This document shows positions 9,737-18,259 of a stretch of DNA of 64,000 nucleotides, piece by piece. Where the stretch lies: assembly GCF_002086275.1 (NCBI RefSeq), contig NZ_MVHT01000006.1, positions 62,001 to 126,000 of the forward strand, written 5' to 3'. Every line of letters begins with the position of its first letter. The first letter of the stretch is position 1. The notes beneath the pieces are model-generated. The model was not told the DNA's origin. It did not search any database and saw nothing but the letters and a program-made list of their open reading frames with translations. Position numbers and translations under genes: made by a program. The DNA comes from Mycobacterium intermedium (GTDB lineage Bacteria; Actinomycetota; Actinomycetes; Mycobacteriales; Mycobacteriaceae).

Positions 9737-10606
9737 CTACACCGTCAATGCGAAGTTGGGGTTGACGCCGTACAGCGCCAACGCGGCGGACAGGACGACA
9801 ACTTGCACCGAGACCAGGGATAACCGCATCGATCTACCCACCGCCTCGCCCACGCCCACGGGCCCACCGCCGGCGTTGTATCCGTAGTAGCAATGGGTGA
9901 CCATCACGATCAGCGCGATGAGGATCGCCTCGAGGAAAGACCAGAACACGTCGTCGGGACGCAGGAAGGTCCGGAAGTAGTGCTGGTAGGTACCGGGTGA
10001 CTGTCCGTACAGCGCCGTCGTGACGATCTGCGGCGACAGGAACGACATGATCATGGCCAACGCGTAGAGCGGGATGATCACCACCAACCCGGCGACGATC
10101 CGGGTGGACGCCAGGTAGGAGACGGACTTGATGCCCATCACCTCCAAGGCGTCGATCTCCTCGCTGATTCTCATTGCGCCCAGTTCGGCAGTGGCACCGG
10201 CGCCCACCGTCGCCGCCAGCGCGATGCCGGTGACCACCGGGCCGGCGATACGGACGTTGATGAGCGCGGAGAAAAAGCCAGTGAACGCTTCGACGCCGAT
10301 GTTGCCCAGGGACGCGAAGCCCTGGATGGCCACCAGGGAGCTACCGGAGAGGGTGACGAAGCCGACGATTGCGGCGGTGCCGCCGACGACGGCCATGGCG
10401 CCGGTTCCCATCCCGATCTGCGCGATCAGCCGCAACGTTTCCTTGCGGTAGTAGCGCAGCGCGTGCGGGATCTGCCCGATGGCGACCAACACGAACCAGG
10501 CGATCTGGCCCGTCTCGTCCAGTCCGCGCGCGGCAGCGCCGGCGTAGCGGTTGACGTTGGCCACCGCCCGCGGGAAGCGGGCGCGAACTACGGCGCTGGT
10601 CGACAT
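9737..10606 (-). CDS. yrbE1B: YrbE1B, MlaE-type permease of the Mce1 importer
   Basis: Predicted 289 residues from the ATG one base after the yrbE1A stop; an upstream in-frame start would add nine residues. It has five to six membrane helices and the MlaE/YrbE cytoplasmic motif (EEIDALEVMGIKS, about 125-138) that contacts the ATPase. It should pair with YrbE1A to form the membrane channel of an ABC-type lipid importer, driven by an MceG ATPase encoded elsewhere; no ATPase gene is in this window. Confidence 0.95.
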   Translation of the reverse strand: MSTSAVVRARFPRAVANVNRYAGAAARGLDETGQIAWFVLVAIGQIPHALRYYRKETLRLIAQIGMGTGAMAVVGGTAAIVGFVTLSGSSLVAIQGFASLGNIGVEAFTGFFSALINVRIAGPVVTGIALAATVGAGATAELGAMRISEEIDALEVMGIKSVSYLASTRIVAGLVVIIPLYALAMIMSFLSPQIVTTALYGQSPGTYQHYFRTFLRPDDVFWSFLEAILIALIVMVTHCYYGYNAGGGPVGVGEAVGRSMRLSLVSVQVVVLSAALALYGVNPNFALTV

Positions 10607-10607
10607 G

Positions 10608-11411
10608 TCAGTGCCCCGTCCCGAATCGAACACCGATGGTGGTCAAGATGACGTTGACGGCATACAGGGCAACCACGCACAGCACGACCGTTTCGTTCAC
10701 CGCGGTGCCCAAGCCCTTGGAACCGCCACGGACGGTCAGGCCGCGGTAGCAGCCGACCAGGCCGGCGATCAGGCCGAAGGTCGCGGCCTTGATCATGGCG
10801 ATGATCACCTCGGGCAGCCCGGTGATGGTGGTGAGGGTGGCCAGGTAAGCCCCACCCGACACGTTCTGCAGATAGACGCCGAACAGGTAGCCGCCGACCA
10901 GGCCGACGGTGATCACCAGAGCGTTGAGCAGGGTGGCGACGACGGTCGCGGCGATGACCCTGGGCACCACCAATCGGTGGATGGGGTCAATCCCGAGGAC
11001 CTCCATGGCGTCGATCTCTTCGCGGATGGTGCGGGCACCGAGGTCGGCGCAGATCGCCGTCGAGCCGGCGCCCGCCACCACGAGCACAGTGGTCAAGGGC
11101 CCGAGCTGGGTAACGGCACCGATCGCAGCACCGGCACCGGAAAGGTCAGCGGCGCCGAACTGGGCCAGCAACACGTTCAGCGTGAAGATCAGCAGCACAG
11201 TCAGCGGAATCGACACCATGATCGTCGGCAAGATGGCGACCCGCATGATGAACCAGCACTGCAGGATGAGCTCGCGCCACTGGAATGGCCTGCGGAACAA
11301 CGCCCTACCGGTCAACACACACATGCGGAAAAAGCCGCCGATCATTGTCAGCGGCGTCTCGAGCTGGTCCCTGAGGTAGCCGACCAAGTGCGGCCGTGAG
11401 GATGTCGTCAC
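10608..11411 (-). CDS. yrbE1A: YrbE1A, MlaE-type permease of the Mce1 importer
   Basis: Predicted 267 residues from a GTG at 11411, chosen because a purine run (TGAGGGGG) lies just upstream; a GTG at 11414 and an ATG at 11438 are in-frame alternatives, but the ATG has no ribosome site. It carries the same coupling-helix motif as its partner (EEIDAMEVLGIDP, about 125-138) and several hydrophobic helices. Together with YrbE1B it should form the dimeric permease beneath the Mce tube. It is separated from fadD5 by about 220 bases, the largest gap inside the operon, and a short upstream frame ends at its ribosome site. Confidence 0.93.
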   Translation of the reverse strand: MTTSSRPHLVGYLRDQLETPLTMIGGFFRMCVLTGRALFRRPFQWRELILQCWFIMRVAILPTIMVSIPLTVLLIFTLNVLLAQFGAADLSGAGAAIGAVTQLGPLTTVLVVAGAGSTAICADLGARTIREEIDAMEVLGIDPIHRLVVPRVIAATVVATLLNALVITVGLVGGYLFGVYLQNVSGGAYLATLTTITGLPEVIIAMIKAATFGLIAGLVGCYRGLTVRGGSKGLGTAVNETVVLCVVALYAVNVILTTIGVRFGTGH

Positions 11412-11421
11412 CACTGCCCCC

Positions 11422-11472
11422 TCATGGCGACTTCGCATGCATCGCGTCGTGTGTGGCGTACCGGCCGATCAT
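11422..11472 (-). CDS. Possible 16-codon leader peptide upstream of yrbE1A
   Basis: A 16-residue frame (MIGRYATHDAMHAKSP) begins with ATG and is preceded at 8 bases by AAGGAGGAGG, the strongest ribosome-binding site seen near this operon. Its TGA falls in the purine run that serves as the yrbE1A ribosome site, so ribosomes ending here would be placed to restart at yrbE1A. No peptide family is recognised. It could be a true translated leader, or only a strong ribosome-loading sequence. Confidence 0.4.
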   Translation of the reverse strand: MIGRYATHDAMHAKSP

Positions 11473-11632
11473 GTCGCACGCCTCCTCCTTGCCCCATTCC
11501 GGTGTGTGACCATCGGCTCTTTACTCGCAGGTAGTAACGCAGACCACAGGAATGTACCTGATGGCCCGCCACCTGTGAACCGCTGCCTCACAATTAACCT
11601 TTCGTCAACACCGAGCAAACGACGCAGTGCTC
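11473..11632 (-). promoter_or_regulatory. fadD5-yrbE1A intergenic region, probable internal promoter
   Basis: This is the only sizeable gap within the mce1 operon, 160 bases between the fadD5 stop and the putative leader frame. It has AT-rich patches near 11594-11605 (CACAATTAACCTTTCG on the plus strand) unlike the flanking GC-rich code. An internal promoter between fadD5 and yrbE1A has been described for M. tuberculosis mce1; conservation here is inferred from position only. I saw no convincing terminator hairpin. Confidence 0.4.
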
Positions 11633-13291
11633 CTATCCATCCTTCTCTTCTGCCAAATCACTTGAAGCAGAACGTGTTTTAGAAAAATTTGATTGTCCGT
11701 AGCGAAGGCGCAACTCAGTCTTGAGCACCTTCCCGGCGGGGTTGCGGGGCAGTGCCTCCACGACCTCGAGCGCCTTGGGGTGCTTGTACCGCGCGAGCCG
11801 CTCGGTCAGGTACTCATCTAGCTCTTCGATCCGAAGGTCTGGTTTCGTTACAGCAGCGATTGCGACCGGAATTTCGCCCCATTTTTCATCAGACCTACCG
11901 ATCACCGCGACTTCAACGATGTCCGGGTGACTCGCCAGTACGTTCTCGACCTCGGCGCAGTAGATGTTCTCACCGCCGGAGATGATCATGTCCTTCTTGC
12001 GGTCGACCACCCAGACGTAGCCGTCCTCGTCCATCCGGACCAGGTCCCCCGAATGGAACCAGCCGCCCGCGAACGCCTCCGCGGTGGCTTCCGGGTTGTT
12101 CCAGTAGCCGCTCATCAATGTCGGTGCCCGGTAGACAATTTCGCCGACTTCGCCGACGGGTACGTCATTCATGTCGTCATCCACGACGCGGGCCCAGACG
12201 GTGGGAATCACCTTGCCGACGGATCCGCGCTTTCGGATCGCGTCTTCGCCCAGCAGCATGCAGGTCACCGGCGACATCTCGGTTTGGCCGAACGCGGCCA
12301 GGATCTGGGCGCCGGCAAAGACCTCCGACATCTGTCGCAGCAAGGCGTCCGAGGCGGGCGCGGCCCCCCACGAGATAACCCGCAAGCGCAAGTCGCGGGG
12401 ACGGGCCAGCTGTTCGGCGCACACCGCCTGCCACTGGGCGGGAACCAGGAAAATGCTGGTGACCCGTTCTGCCTCAAGTACATCGAGCAGCTGCGCGGGA
12501 TCGAATGCGCCGAGTGGATAGATCACCGTGGGAGTGCCCAGCAGCGAACCGACCAACAGATTGCCGATTCCCGCGATGTGGAACAGGGGGACACCGATGA
12601 AGCCGACATCGGAGTTGATGTCGGCGCCGCTGGTGTAGAGCATGGTCATGGTTTGACCGGTCAGGTTGGCGTGGGTGAGGACGGCCCCCTTGGGACGGCC
12701 GGTTGTCCCCGAGGTGTACATGATCAGGGCGGGCGAGTCGTTCGGGATGTCGACGGGTTCGGGGGCGTCACCCACCTCGTCGATGAGCTCCTCATAACCG
12801 AGCACGCTGGATGAGTCGCCGGGTGAGTCACTGGAAGAGCCGCCGGCCACCACGATCGTGTCCAACAGCGGCTGTATGTCGCGAACGCCGGCCGCCACGG
12901 GAGCCAGCGCCGGTTCGGTGATCACCACCCGGCACCCGCAATCCTCGACCAGAAACGCGATCTCGGTGGGCGTCAAGCGGAAGTTCAGCGGCACCGCGAT
13001 GCCGCCGAGCATGTTGACCGCCAGCACCGATTCGACGAACTCCGGGCGGTTGAGCATCAGGACCATGACCCGGTCGCCGAAGCCGATTCCTCGCCGACTC
13101 AACGCACCGGCCAACGCGCTGACGCGGCGTTCCAGGTCCGCCCAGGTGATCGTGCCGCCCAGAAACCTCAGTGCGGTGGCCTGAGGCTGCATCATGGCGT
13201 GCCGCTCGAGCTGGTTGACCCAGTTCTGCCGCCGAGCGAGCTGCAGCTGCGTCTCGGCGGCCACTCGGGTGTGCGCCAGTTGCGCCGTCAA
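11633..13291 (-). CDS. fadD5: Long-chain fatty-acid-CoA ligase FadD5
   Basis: Predicted 552 residues from a TTG at 13291, preferred because GAAGGGAAGAGA stands just upstream and the first residues (TAQLA) resemble FadD5; a GTG at 13312 is the alternative. It is an ANL-superfamily enzyme that activates fatty acids with ATP and CoA. The AMP-binding P-loop (MYTSGTTGRPKG) is near residue 190, the adenine motif (AAFGQTEMSP) near 330, the hinge region (SGDLVRMDEDGYVWVVDRKKD) near 410-430, and the catalytic lysine lies in a PAGKVLK segment at the C-terminus. It heads the mce1 operon and probably activates lipids brought in by it. Confidence 0.93.
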   Translation of the reverse strand: MTAQLAHTRVAAETQLQLARRQNWVNQLERHAMMQPQATALRFLGGTITWADLERRVSALAGALSRRGIGFGDRVMVLMLNRPEFVESVLAVNMLGGIAVPLNFRLTPTEIAFLVEDCGCRVVITEPALAPVAAGVRDIQPLLDTIVVAGGSSSDSPGDSSSVLGYEELIDEVGDAPEPVDIPNDSPALIMYTSGTTGRPKGAVLTHANLTGQTMTMLYTSGADINSDVGFIGVPLFHIAGIGNLLVGSLLGTPTVIYPLGAFDPAQLLDVLEAERVTSIFLVPAQWQAVCAEQLARPRDLRLRVISWGAAPASDALLRQMSEVFAGAQILAAFGQTEMSPVTCMLLGEDAIRKRGSVGKVIPTVWARVVDDDMNDVPVGEVGEIVYRAPTLMSGYWNNPEATAEAFAGGWFHSGDLVRMDEDGYVWVVDRKKDMIISGGENIYCAEVENVLASHPDIVEVAVIGRSDEKWGEIPVAIAAVTKPDLRIEELDEYLTERLARYKHPKALEVVEALPRNPAGKVLKTELRLRYGQSNFSKTRSASSDLAEEKDG

Positions 13292-13438
13292 CCGTCTCTT
13301 CCCTTCACTCACGCACCGCTTGCGTCAGATTGATATTTGATAAAACATGGTGTTGCCTGGGTCACATTAGTGGTCTGGGCGGCCGATATACAAGACCTCG
13401 CCAATACCAGCCAAGCTACGAAAGCCCTGGCAGAGCAT
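13292..13438. promoter_or_regulatory. Divergent fadD5/mce1R promoter and operator region
   Basis: About 147 bases separate the chosen starts of fadD5 and mce1R. It should contain the main mce1 promoter and the Mce1R operator. Visible elements are an AT-rich direct repeat (TTGATAT and TTGATAA near 13330-13343) and GGTCT/AGACC arms separated by about 16 bases near 13371-13397. Neither fits a GntR operator well enough to call. If the longer mce1R and fadD5 starts were used, only 24 bases would remain, which is a reason to prefer the shorter ones. Confidence 0.5.
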
Positions 13439-14161
13439 GTGAACGCACCGCTATCCGCCAAGCCGCGCGGTCGGCGTCGGCTGCGTCGTGCGCAGCTGTC
13501 CGACGAGGTCGCGGGCCACCTCCGGGCGGCGATCATGACCGGGACATTGCGGCCAGGGACGTTCATTCGGCTGGACGAAACCGCCGCCGCACTAGGCGTG
13601 AGCATCACCCCGGTCCGGGAGGCCCTGCTGAAGCTGCGCGGCGAAGGCATGGTGCAGCTGGAACCGCACCGCGGCCACGTCGTGCTGCCGTTGACCCGGC
13701 AGGACATCGACGACATCTTCTGGCTGCAGGCAACCATCGCCCGAGAGTTGGCCGTCGCAGCCACCGAGCGCATCTCCGAGACCGAAATCGGCGAATTGGA
13801 GCGCCTGAACGAAAGCCTGGCCCTTGCGGTCGGTTCTGGCGACATCGAAACCACCGCCGCGTTGGAGTTCGCGTTCCACCGCGTCTTCAACCAGGCAGGC
13901 GGGCGAATCAAGCTGGCGTGGTTCCTTTTCAACGCTGCGCGCTATATGCCGGCGCAGATGTTCGCGGCCGATCCGCAGTGGGGTGCGGCCGCGGTCGACA
14001 ACCATCGGCAGTTGATCGCCGCGCTACGTCGTCGCGACACCGCCGCGGTTACCGAGTTGACCGTTTGGCAGTTCACCGACGGGGCCCGTCGGTTGACGGA
14101 GATGCTGGAAAAGACGGGAATCTTCGCCGAGTCCGCGAACGGCCGGCTACGCCACGCCTAG
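13439..14161 (+). CDS. mce1R: GntR/FadR-family regulator Mce1R
   Basis: Predicted 240 residues from a GTG at 13439; an ATG at 13337 would add 34 residues without domain character and would abolish the promoter space. The N-terminal winged helix-turn-helix covers about 15-80 (LRPGTFIRLDETAAALGVS, then TPVREALLKLRGEG), typical of GntR proteins. The all-helical FCD/FadR effector domain follows and contains the metal-ligand type residues Asp, His and His (FAFHRVFNQ, VDNHRQL). In M. tuberculosis Mce1R represses the mce1 operon and is divergent from fadD5, as here; a fatty acid-derived effector is plausible but not shown. Its 3' end overlaps TB18.5 by 15 bases. Confidence 0.9.
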   Translation: MNAPLSAKPRGRRRLRRAQLSDEVAGHLRAAIMTGTLRPGTFIRLDETAAALGVSITPVREALLKLRGEGMVQLEPHRGHVVLPLTRQDIDDIFWLQATIARELAVAATERISETEIGELERLNESLALAVGSGDIETTAALEFAFHRVFNQAGGRIKLAWFLFNAARYMPAQMFAADPQWGAAAVDNHRQLIAALRRRDTAAVTELTVWQFTDGARRLTEMLEKTGIFAESANGRLRHA

Positions 14162-14587
14162 TTCCTCGGCGCGCTTCTTGAGGTTCTCGGCAAGCTGGTC
14201 CAGCACATTGCCCATCAACATCTTCACCATCGGAGGGGGCACCGGCATGGTGACCTCCACGTCGATGTCCACCGTCAGCAACGTCGTGGGGCCGGTTTCC
14301 ACCCAGCTGAACAGCTGATTCTGTTTGGAGAAGAACTCGCCCTGCTGCATGACCGTCTGGATCTGGGTCGGCGCGGGGTAGTACACGGCCTGGATGTAGG
14401 TGCCTTCGAAACCTTGGATGGACATGTCCAGCCGCAGTTGGCTGGCGCGCCCGTCTTCGTAGCGCGCAAGCACCCAGCAGCCCTTGACCCCCTCGTTCCA
14501 TTCCGGGTAGCGCTCGAAATCCGAAACGATCGACAAGAGGGCGGCGGCGGGCGCAGCGACCTCGACAGTCTTACTCAAAACTGGCAT
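14147..14587 (-). CDS. TB18.5: SRPBCC-fold protein TB18.5
   Basis: Predicted 146 residues. The START/polyketide-cyclase fold is recognised from the opening strand (KTVEVAAPAAALLSIVSDFERYPEWN) and the long C-terminal helix (GNVLDQLAENLKKRAEEL). Such proteins enclose a hydrophobic cavity and bind lipids or polyketides; no catalytic residues can be assigned. It matches the position of Rv0164, between mce1R and a thioesterase gene, and may handle lipid substrates related to its neighbours. Ends convergently with mce1R. Confidence 0.85.
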   Translation of the reverse strand: MPVLSKTVEVAAPAAALLSIVSDFERYPEWNEGVKGCWVLARYEDGRASQLRLDMSIQGFEGTYIQAVYYPAPTQIQTVMQQGEFFSKQNQLFSWVETGPTTLLTVDIDVEVTMPVPPPMVKMLMGNVLDQLAENLKKRAEELGVA

Positions 14588-14621
14588 TGGCGAAGCATAC
14601 CCAGGGCCGATTTCGGGGAGT

Positions 14622-15095
14622 TCAGCTCACGCAGGCCGTCTCGAGCAGTGTCCGGATCGCGGCGGGGATCGGCACCGATTTGCGCGTGGTCCGATCCACG
14701 TAGACATGCACCCAGTGCCCGAGGGCGGTGGTTGGCCGCGGTCCGGTGTCGGCGTCGCCCTTGAAGATGCCCAGCCGGTAGGTGACGCTGCTGCGGCCCA
14801 GCCTGGTCACCGCCAGGCCGACCGTCAGGCTTTGCGGAAAGTGCAGCTCCGAGAAGTAACGACAACCCGATTCGGCGACGATGCCCAGCGCCGGTGTGCT
14901 CATTGGATCGACACCGGCCCTGGTGTTGATCCACGCATTGATCGCCGTGTCGAACAGTTGGTAGTACACCGCATTGTTGAGGTGGCCGAACATGTCGTTG
15001 TCGGCCCAGCGGGTGAGCACCGGCCACAACACCGGGAAGTCGCTGCTCGTCAGGTTGTCCGGGCCGGACGGAACGGTCGGCGGTACGGAGCTCAT
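14622..15095 (-). CDS. Hot-dog fold acyl-CoA thioesterase (4HBT family)
   Basis: Predicted 157 residues from the ATG at 15095; the frame extends 26 codons further up but would then run into adhE1. The 4HBT active-site signature is clear (WADNDMFGHLNNAVYYQLFD, about 30-50), with the aspartate and following asparagines used to hydrolyse acyl-CoA thioesters. The closest positional match is Rv0163. It is divergent from adhE1 with only 14 bases between start codons, so the two must share or overlap their promoters. Substrate chain length cannot be read from sequence. Confidence 0.85.
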   Translation of the reverse strand: MSSVPPTVPSGPDNLTSSDFPVLWPVLTRWADNDMFGHLNNAVYYQLFDTAINAWINTRAGVDPMSTPALGIVAESGCRYFSELHFPQSLTVGLAVTRLGRSSVTYRLGIFKGDADTGPRPTTALGHWVHVYVDRTTRKSVPIPAAIRTLLETACVS

Positions 15096-15109
15096 GGTTG
15101 TATTCCAAC

Positions 15110-16231
15110 ATGATTCAGATTCAGGGCGCGGTGCTCGAGCGGATCGGCGCGCCTCGCCCGTATTCCGAATCACGGCCGATCAGCGTCGTCGATGTGGAGC
15201 TGGACGACCCGCGCGACGACGAGTTGCTGGTTCGCATCGAGACCGCCGGCGTATGCCACTCCGACCTGTCAGTTGTCGACGGCAACAGGGTGCGGCCGGT
15301 GCCGATGCTGCTGGGGCACGAGGCCGCGGGAATCGTCGAACGATTCGGCGACGGCAGCACGGCCGAGCGGGACGGGGTCCGCGTCGGCGACCGCGTCGTG
15401 CTGGTGTTTCTGCCTCGATGCGGTCACTGCACGGCCTGCGCGACGGAGGGGCTCACGCCGTGCGAACCCGGCAGTGCGGCCAACAACGCGGGAACTCTGC
15501 TGGGCGGCGGGATCCGGTTGCACCGGCACCGGGACCCGATCTACCACCACCTGGGCGTCTCGGGGTTTGCGACGCACGCCGTGGTCAACCGAGCCAGTGC
15601 GGTGCCGGTTCCGCGCGACGTCCCGCCGCACGTTGCCGCGCTGCTTGGTTGTGCGGTGTTGACCGGCGGCGGCGCGGTGCTCAACGTGGGTGATCCGCGG
15701 CCAGGCCAATCGGTTGCCGTCGTCGGACTCGGCGGTGTCGGCATGGCGGCGGTGATCACCGCACTGACCTACCGCGACGTTCGCGTGATCGGCGTGGATC
15801 AGCTTCCGGAAAAGCTGGCAGCGGCGCAGGCTTTGGGTGCCCACGAAACCTACACCCCTGCGCAGGTCGCCGCCGCCGGAATCAAGGCCCCGGTGGTCAT
15901 CGAGGCGGTGGGGCATCCCGCCGCACTGGAGACCGCCGTGGCCCTGACCGCGCCGGGTGGTCGCACCATCACCGTCGGCCTGCCACCACCGACGGCCCGG
16001 ATTAGCCTGTCGCCGTTGGGTTTTGTCGCCGAAGGACGATCACTCATCGGCAGCTATCTGGGTTCGGCGGTCCCCAGCCGCGACATCCCCCGGTTTGTCG
16101 CCCTGTGGCGGGAGGGCCGTCTTCCGGTGGAAGCGCTGGTGTCGTCGTCGGTTCGCCTAGGCGACATAAACGAGGCGATGGATCATCTGGCCGACGGCAC
16201 CGCGGTGCGTCAGTTGGTCGACCTGGCGTAG
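15110..16231 (+). CDS. adhE1: Zinc-dependent alcohol dehydrogenase AdhE1
   Basis: Predicted 373 residues of the medium-chain dehydrogenase superfamily. Catalytic zinc ligands are visible (GVCHSDLS about residue 47, GHE about 70) and the structural zinc loop has spaced cysteines (CGHCTACATEGLTPC, about 105-120). The Rossmann motif GLGGVGMAA is near 206-214. The long loop before the nucleotide domain resembles class III and NDMA-type enzymes. Matches Rv0162c. Its end overlaps the convergent HSL hydrolase gene by 22 bases; in M. tuberculosis the neighbour here is the FAD oxidase Rv0161, so this is the left edge of the accessory block. Confidence 0.9.
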   Translation: MIQIQGAVLERIGAPRPYSESRPISVVDVELDDPRDDELLVRIETAGVCHSDLSVVDGNRVRPVPMLLGHEAAGIVERFGDGSTAERDGVRVGDRVVLVFLPRCGHCTACATEGLTPCEPGSAANNAGTLLGGGIRLHRHRDPIYHHLGVSGFATHAVVNRASAVPVPRDVPPHVAALLGCAVLTGGGAVLNVGDPRPGQSVAVVGLGGVGMAAVITALTYRDVRVIGVDQLPEKLAAAQALGAHETYTPAQVAAAGIKAPVVIEAVGHPAALETAVALTAPGGRTITVGLPPPTARISLSPLGFVAEGRSLIGSYLGSAVPSRDIPRFVALWREGRLPVEALVSSSVRLGDINEAMDHLADGTAVRQLVDLA

Positions 16232-17151
16232 AAGGCCGCGCTGAGCGCATCGCCCTGCAGCGCGAAAAGCCGCTGCGACACCGACCATTCCGGAAGCAGC
16301 GAGTCGAACCCGTGACAGACCCGCGGAAAGACGTGCAACTCGGTGGACACCCCGGCGCGCAGTAGCCGCATCGCGTAATCGATCGCTTCGTCGCGAAACG
16401 GATCGATCTCCGCGCAGGTGATCAACGCCGGGGGCAGCGCCTCGAGTCGGCTTCGTCGGGCCGGGACCGCGTCGGGTGAGCCGGGTCGGCCGGCCAGGTA
16501 ATGGCTCCACATCAGATCCGCTCCCGCACCGTCAAAGGCGGGGGTCGACCGAAATTCGAGTCTCGATGCCGTGGGCCGGTCATCCAGTACGGGCTGGTGC
16601 AGCAACTGGAAAGCTATGGGCGGCAACCTGCCATCCGCGGCACGGTGTGCCAATCCCGCCGCTAACGCCGCGCCCGCGCTGCTGCCCGCGACGGCCAGGC
16701 GCGTCGAATCGACTCCCAGCGATGCCGCGTTTGCTGCTGTCCACCGCAGCGCCGCGGCGGCATCGTCGGGCGCGGCGGGATAGGGGTTCTCCGGTGCCAG
16801 CCGGTATTCCACCGAGACCACCGTGCACCTCGCGCGACGGGCGAGTTCCAGGCATTGCCGGTGATCGGTGTCGAGATTGCCCAACGCGAATCCGCCGGCG
16901 TGGCAATAGATGACCACCGGTGCCGGCGTCGGGCCGCCTCGATAGATGCGAACCGGCACGGATTCGGCTGTGGCATCTTCGACAGTGACGTCGGCGATGG
17001 CGTTCTGTTGCTCGACGGCGTTCCGTCGCCGCCCATCCATCGACGCACGGATCAGCGGAATCGCTTCCAGTGAAAAGTCGGTTCGGGTGATCGCGACCGG
17101 GCGCAGTGCGGGGTCGAGTCGTTCGGCGGCTTCGGGGGCGTCCGTGCTCAT
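16210..17151 (-). CDS. HSL-family alpha/beta hydrolase
   Basis: Predicted 313 residues from an ATG that overlaps the stop of the upstream SDR (ATGA). It belongs to the hormone-sensitive lipase family: an oxyanion motif (CHAGGFALG, about 80-88; the first Gly of the usual HGGG is Ala), nucleophile GSSAG (about 160-164), acid in the EIDPFRDE segment (about 253-260) and histidine in VCHGF (about 283). It probably cleaves an ester or lactone. It is the last gene of the eight-gene P450 operon, which suggests work on a late intermediate. The 5' extension of the open frame into the SDR is rejected because the SDR coding there is clear. Confidence 0.85.
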   Translation of the reverse strand: MSTDAPEAAERLDPALRPVAITRTDFSLEAIPLIRASMDGRRRNAVEQQNAIADVTVEDATAESVPVRIYRGGPTPAPVVIYCHAGGFALGNLDTDHRQCLELARRARCTVVSVEYRLAPENPYPAAPDDAAAALRWTAANAASLGVDSTRLAVAGSSAGAALAAGLAHRAADGRLPPIAFQLLHQPVLDDRPTASRLEFRSTPAFDGAGADLMWSHYLAGRPGSPDAVPARRSRLEALPPALITCAEIDPFRDEAIDYAMRLLRAGVSTELHVFPRVCHGFDSLLPEWSVSQRLFALQGDALSAAFYARSTN

Positions 17152-17864
17152 CGGATCTGCAAGCACTGGCCGCCGTCGACGACGAGCTCCGAGCCGGTGA
17201 TGAACGACGCCTCCTCGGACACCAAAAATGCGACCGCATCCGCGATTTCGGCCGGACGGCCGAGGCGGCCGAACATCGCGGTCGCGGCGAGCCGGGCCTG
17301 GGTGCCGTCGTCGAGCATGGGGGTCGCGACGGGACCGGGGAACACCGCGTTCACCCGGATCCCGGACGGACCGAGTTCGGCCGCGGCGGTTTGGGTCAAA
17401 CCTCGCAGCGCCCACTTCGCCGACCCGTAGCCGCAGTGCTGCGGGAACGGGCGGATCGCCCCGGTGCTGCAGATGTTGACGATGGCGGCGTTGTCGGCTT
17501 CGCGCAACAAGTCCAGCGCGGCGCGGATGCCGAGAAATGCGCCCAGACAGTTGACCCGCCAGAGCTTTTCGAAACCCTCGACCGTTTCGTCCTGCAGCGC
17601 CGCCCGATGCAGGACTCCGGCGTTGTTGACGAGTGTGGTCAGGCCACCGAATCGGCTCGTCACCTGGTCAACCGCTGTCGTCCACTGGTCCGGGTCGGTG
17701 ACGTCCAGCGGGACCGAGATCACCTGGTCGTCGTCGAAATCGCCGGAGCTCGTCCGCACGTCGCAGGCGGCTACCGAATAGCCTTCAGTCCGAAGCCTTT
17801 TCACGATGGCGCTGCCTTGTCCGCCGGCGGCACCGGTGACCAGGGCGACACGTCGTGCGTTCAT
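17148..17864 (-). CDS. Short-chain dehydrogenase/reductase
   Basis: Predicted 238 residues, a classical SDR. The nucleotide motif is TGAAGGQG (about 10-17), the NNAG motif follows near 82, the catalytic serine is in NICSTGA, and the Tyr-Lys pair lies in YGSAKWA (about 145-151). The C-terminal substrate loop ends in GSELVVDGG, usual for this group. It presumably oxidises or reduces an alcohol/ketone made by the P450 and dehydrogenase of the same operon. Both ends overlap neighbours by four bases. Cofactor is probably NAD(H), since acidic residues follow the second strand (CDVRT). Confidence 0.88.
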   Translation of the reverse strand: MNARRVALVTGAAGGQGSAIVKRLRTEGYSVAACDVRTSSGDFDDDQVISVPLDVTDPDQWTTAVDQVTSRFGGLTTLVNNAGVLHRAALQDETVEGFEKLWRVNCLGAFLGIRAALDLLREADNAAIVNICSTGAIRPFPQHCGYGSAKWALRGLTQTAAAELGPSGIRVNAVFPGPVATPMLDDGTQARLAATAMFGRLGRPAEIADAVAFLVSEEASFITGSELVVDGGQCLQIR

Positions 17865-18259
17865 GACTGCCCCGCCTCGGGACTGTCACTGAGCCCGTGG
17901 GTGGTGATGAACCGGCAGTGCCGCCGCCGGAAAAGCCAACGACCGCCGTCCTGCACCAGTTCGTCGTCATACAGCGCGGGCCGCAGTTGCTGGTCGCCCG
18001 CCCGGACGAACAGCACCTGCGATCGCGACGTCGCCGTGTTGCCCTGCACGTCGATGCGAGACACTCCGGTTAGATGCAACCCGTGCGGAGCCATGCGGAA
18101 CATCCGGCCAATGCCCTCATGTCCGGTGAAAGTCCGGCCGTACACGCGGAACTCCGCGTCCGCGGTAAAGAGCTGCACGCAGGCGTCGTCGTCGCCGGCG
18201 TCCAGTGCGAGGGCGTAATCGGCCAATAGTCCGCGGATCACTGCAGTGGCGTCGCTCAT
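17861..18259 (-). CDS. SnoaL/NTF2-like protein
   Basis: Predicted 132 residues with an NTF2 cone fold: an N-terminal helix pair (IRGLLADYALALDAGDDDACVQLF), the strand DAEFRVYGRTFTGHEGI and a C-terminal sheet. Such small proteins are often isomerases, dehydratases or hydrolases of cyclic lipids, for example ketosteroid isomerase-like or limonene epoxide hydrolase-like enzymes, but the catalytic set cannot be assigned. Within the P450 operon, a role on an epoxide or enone intermediate is a reasonable guess. Confidence 0.75.
   Translation of the reverse strand: MSDATAVIRGLLADYALALDAGDDDACVQLFTADAEFRVYGRTFTGHEGIGRMFRMAPHGLHLTGVSRIDVQGNTATSRSQVLFVRAGDQQLRPALYDDELVQDGGRWLFRRRHCRFITTHGLSDSPEAGQS

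Noticed and set aside
1-13312. Assignment to the mce4 (sterol) operon
   Set aside because: The divergent GntR regulator and fadD5 at the head are features of mce1; no kstR or sterol-ring genes are adjacent.
13330-13397. GntR operator for Mce1R
   Set aside because: The repeats seen (TTGATA direct repeat, GGTCT/AGACC arms) do not fit the usual GntR half-site arrangement well enough to assign.
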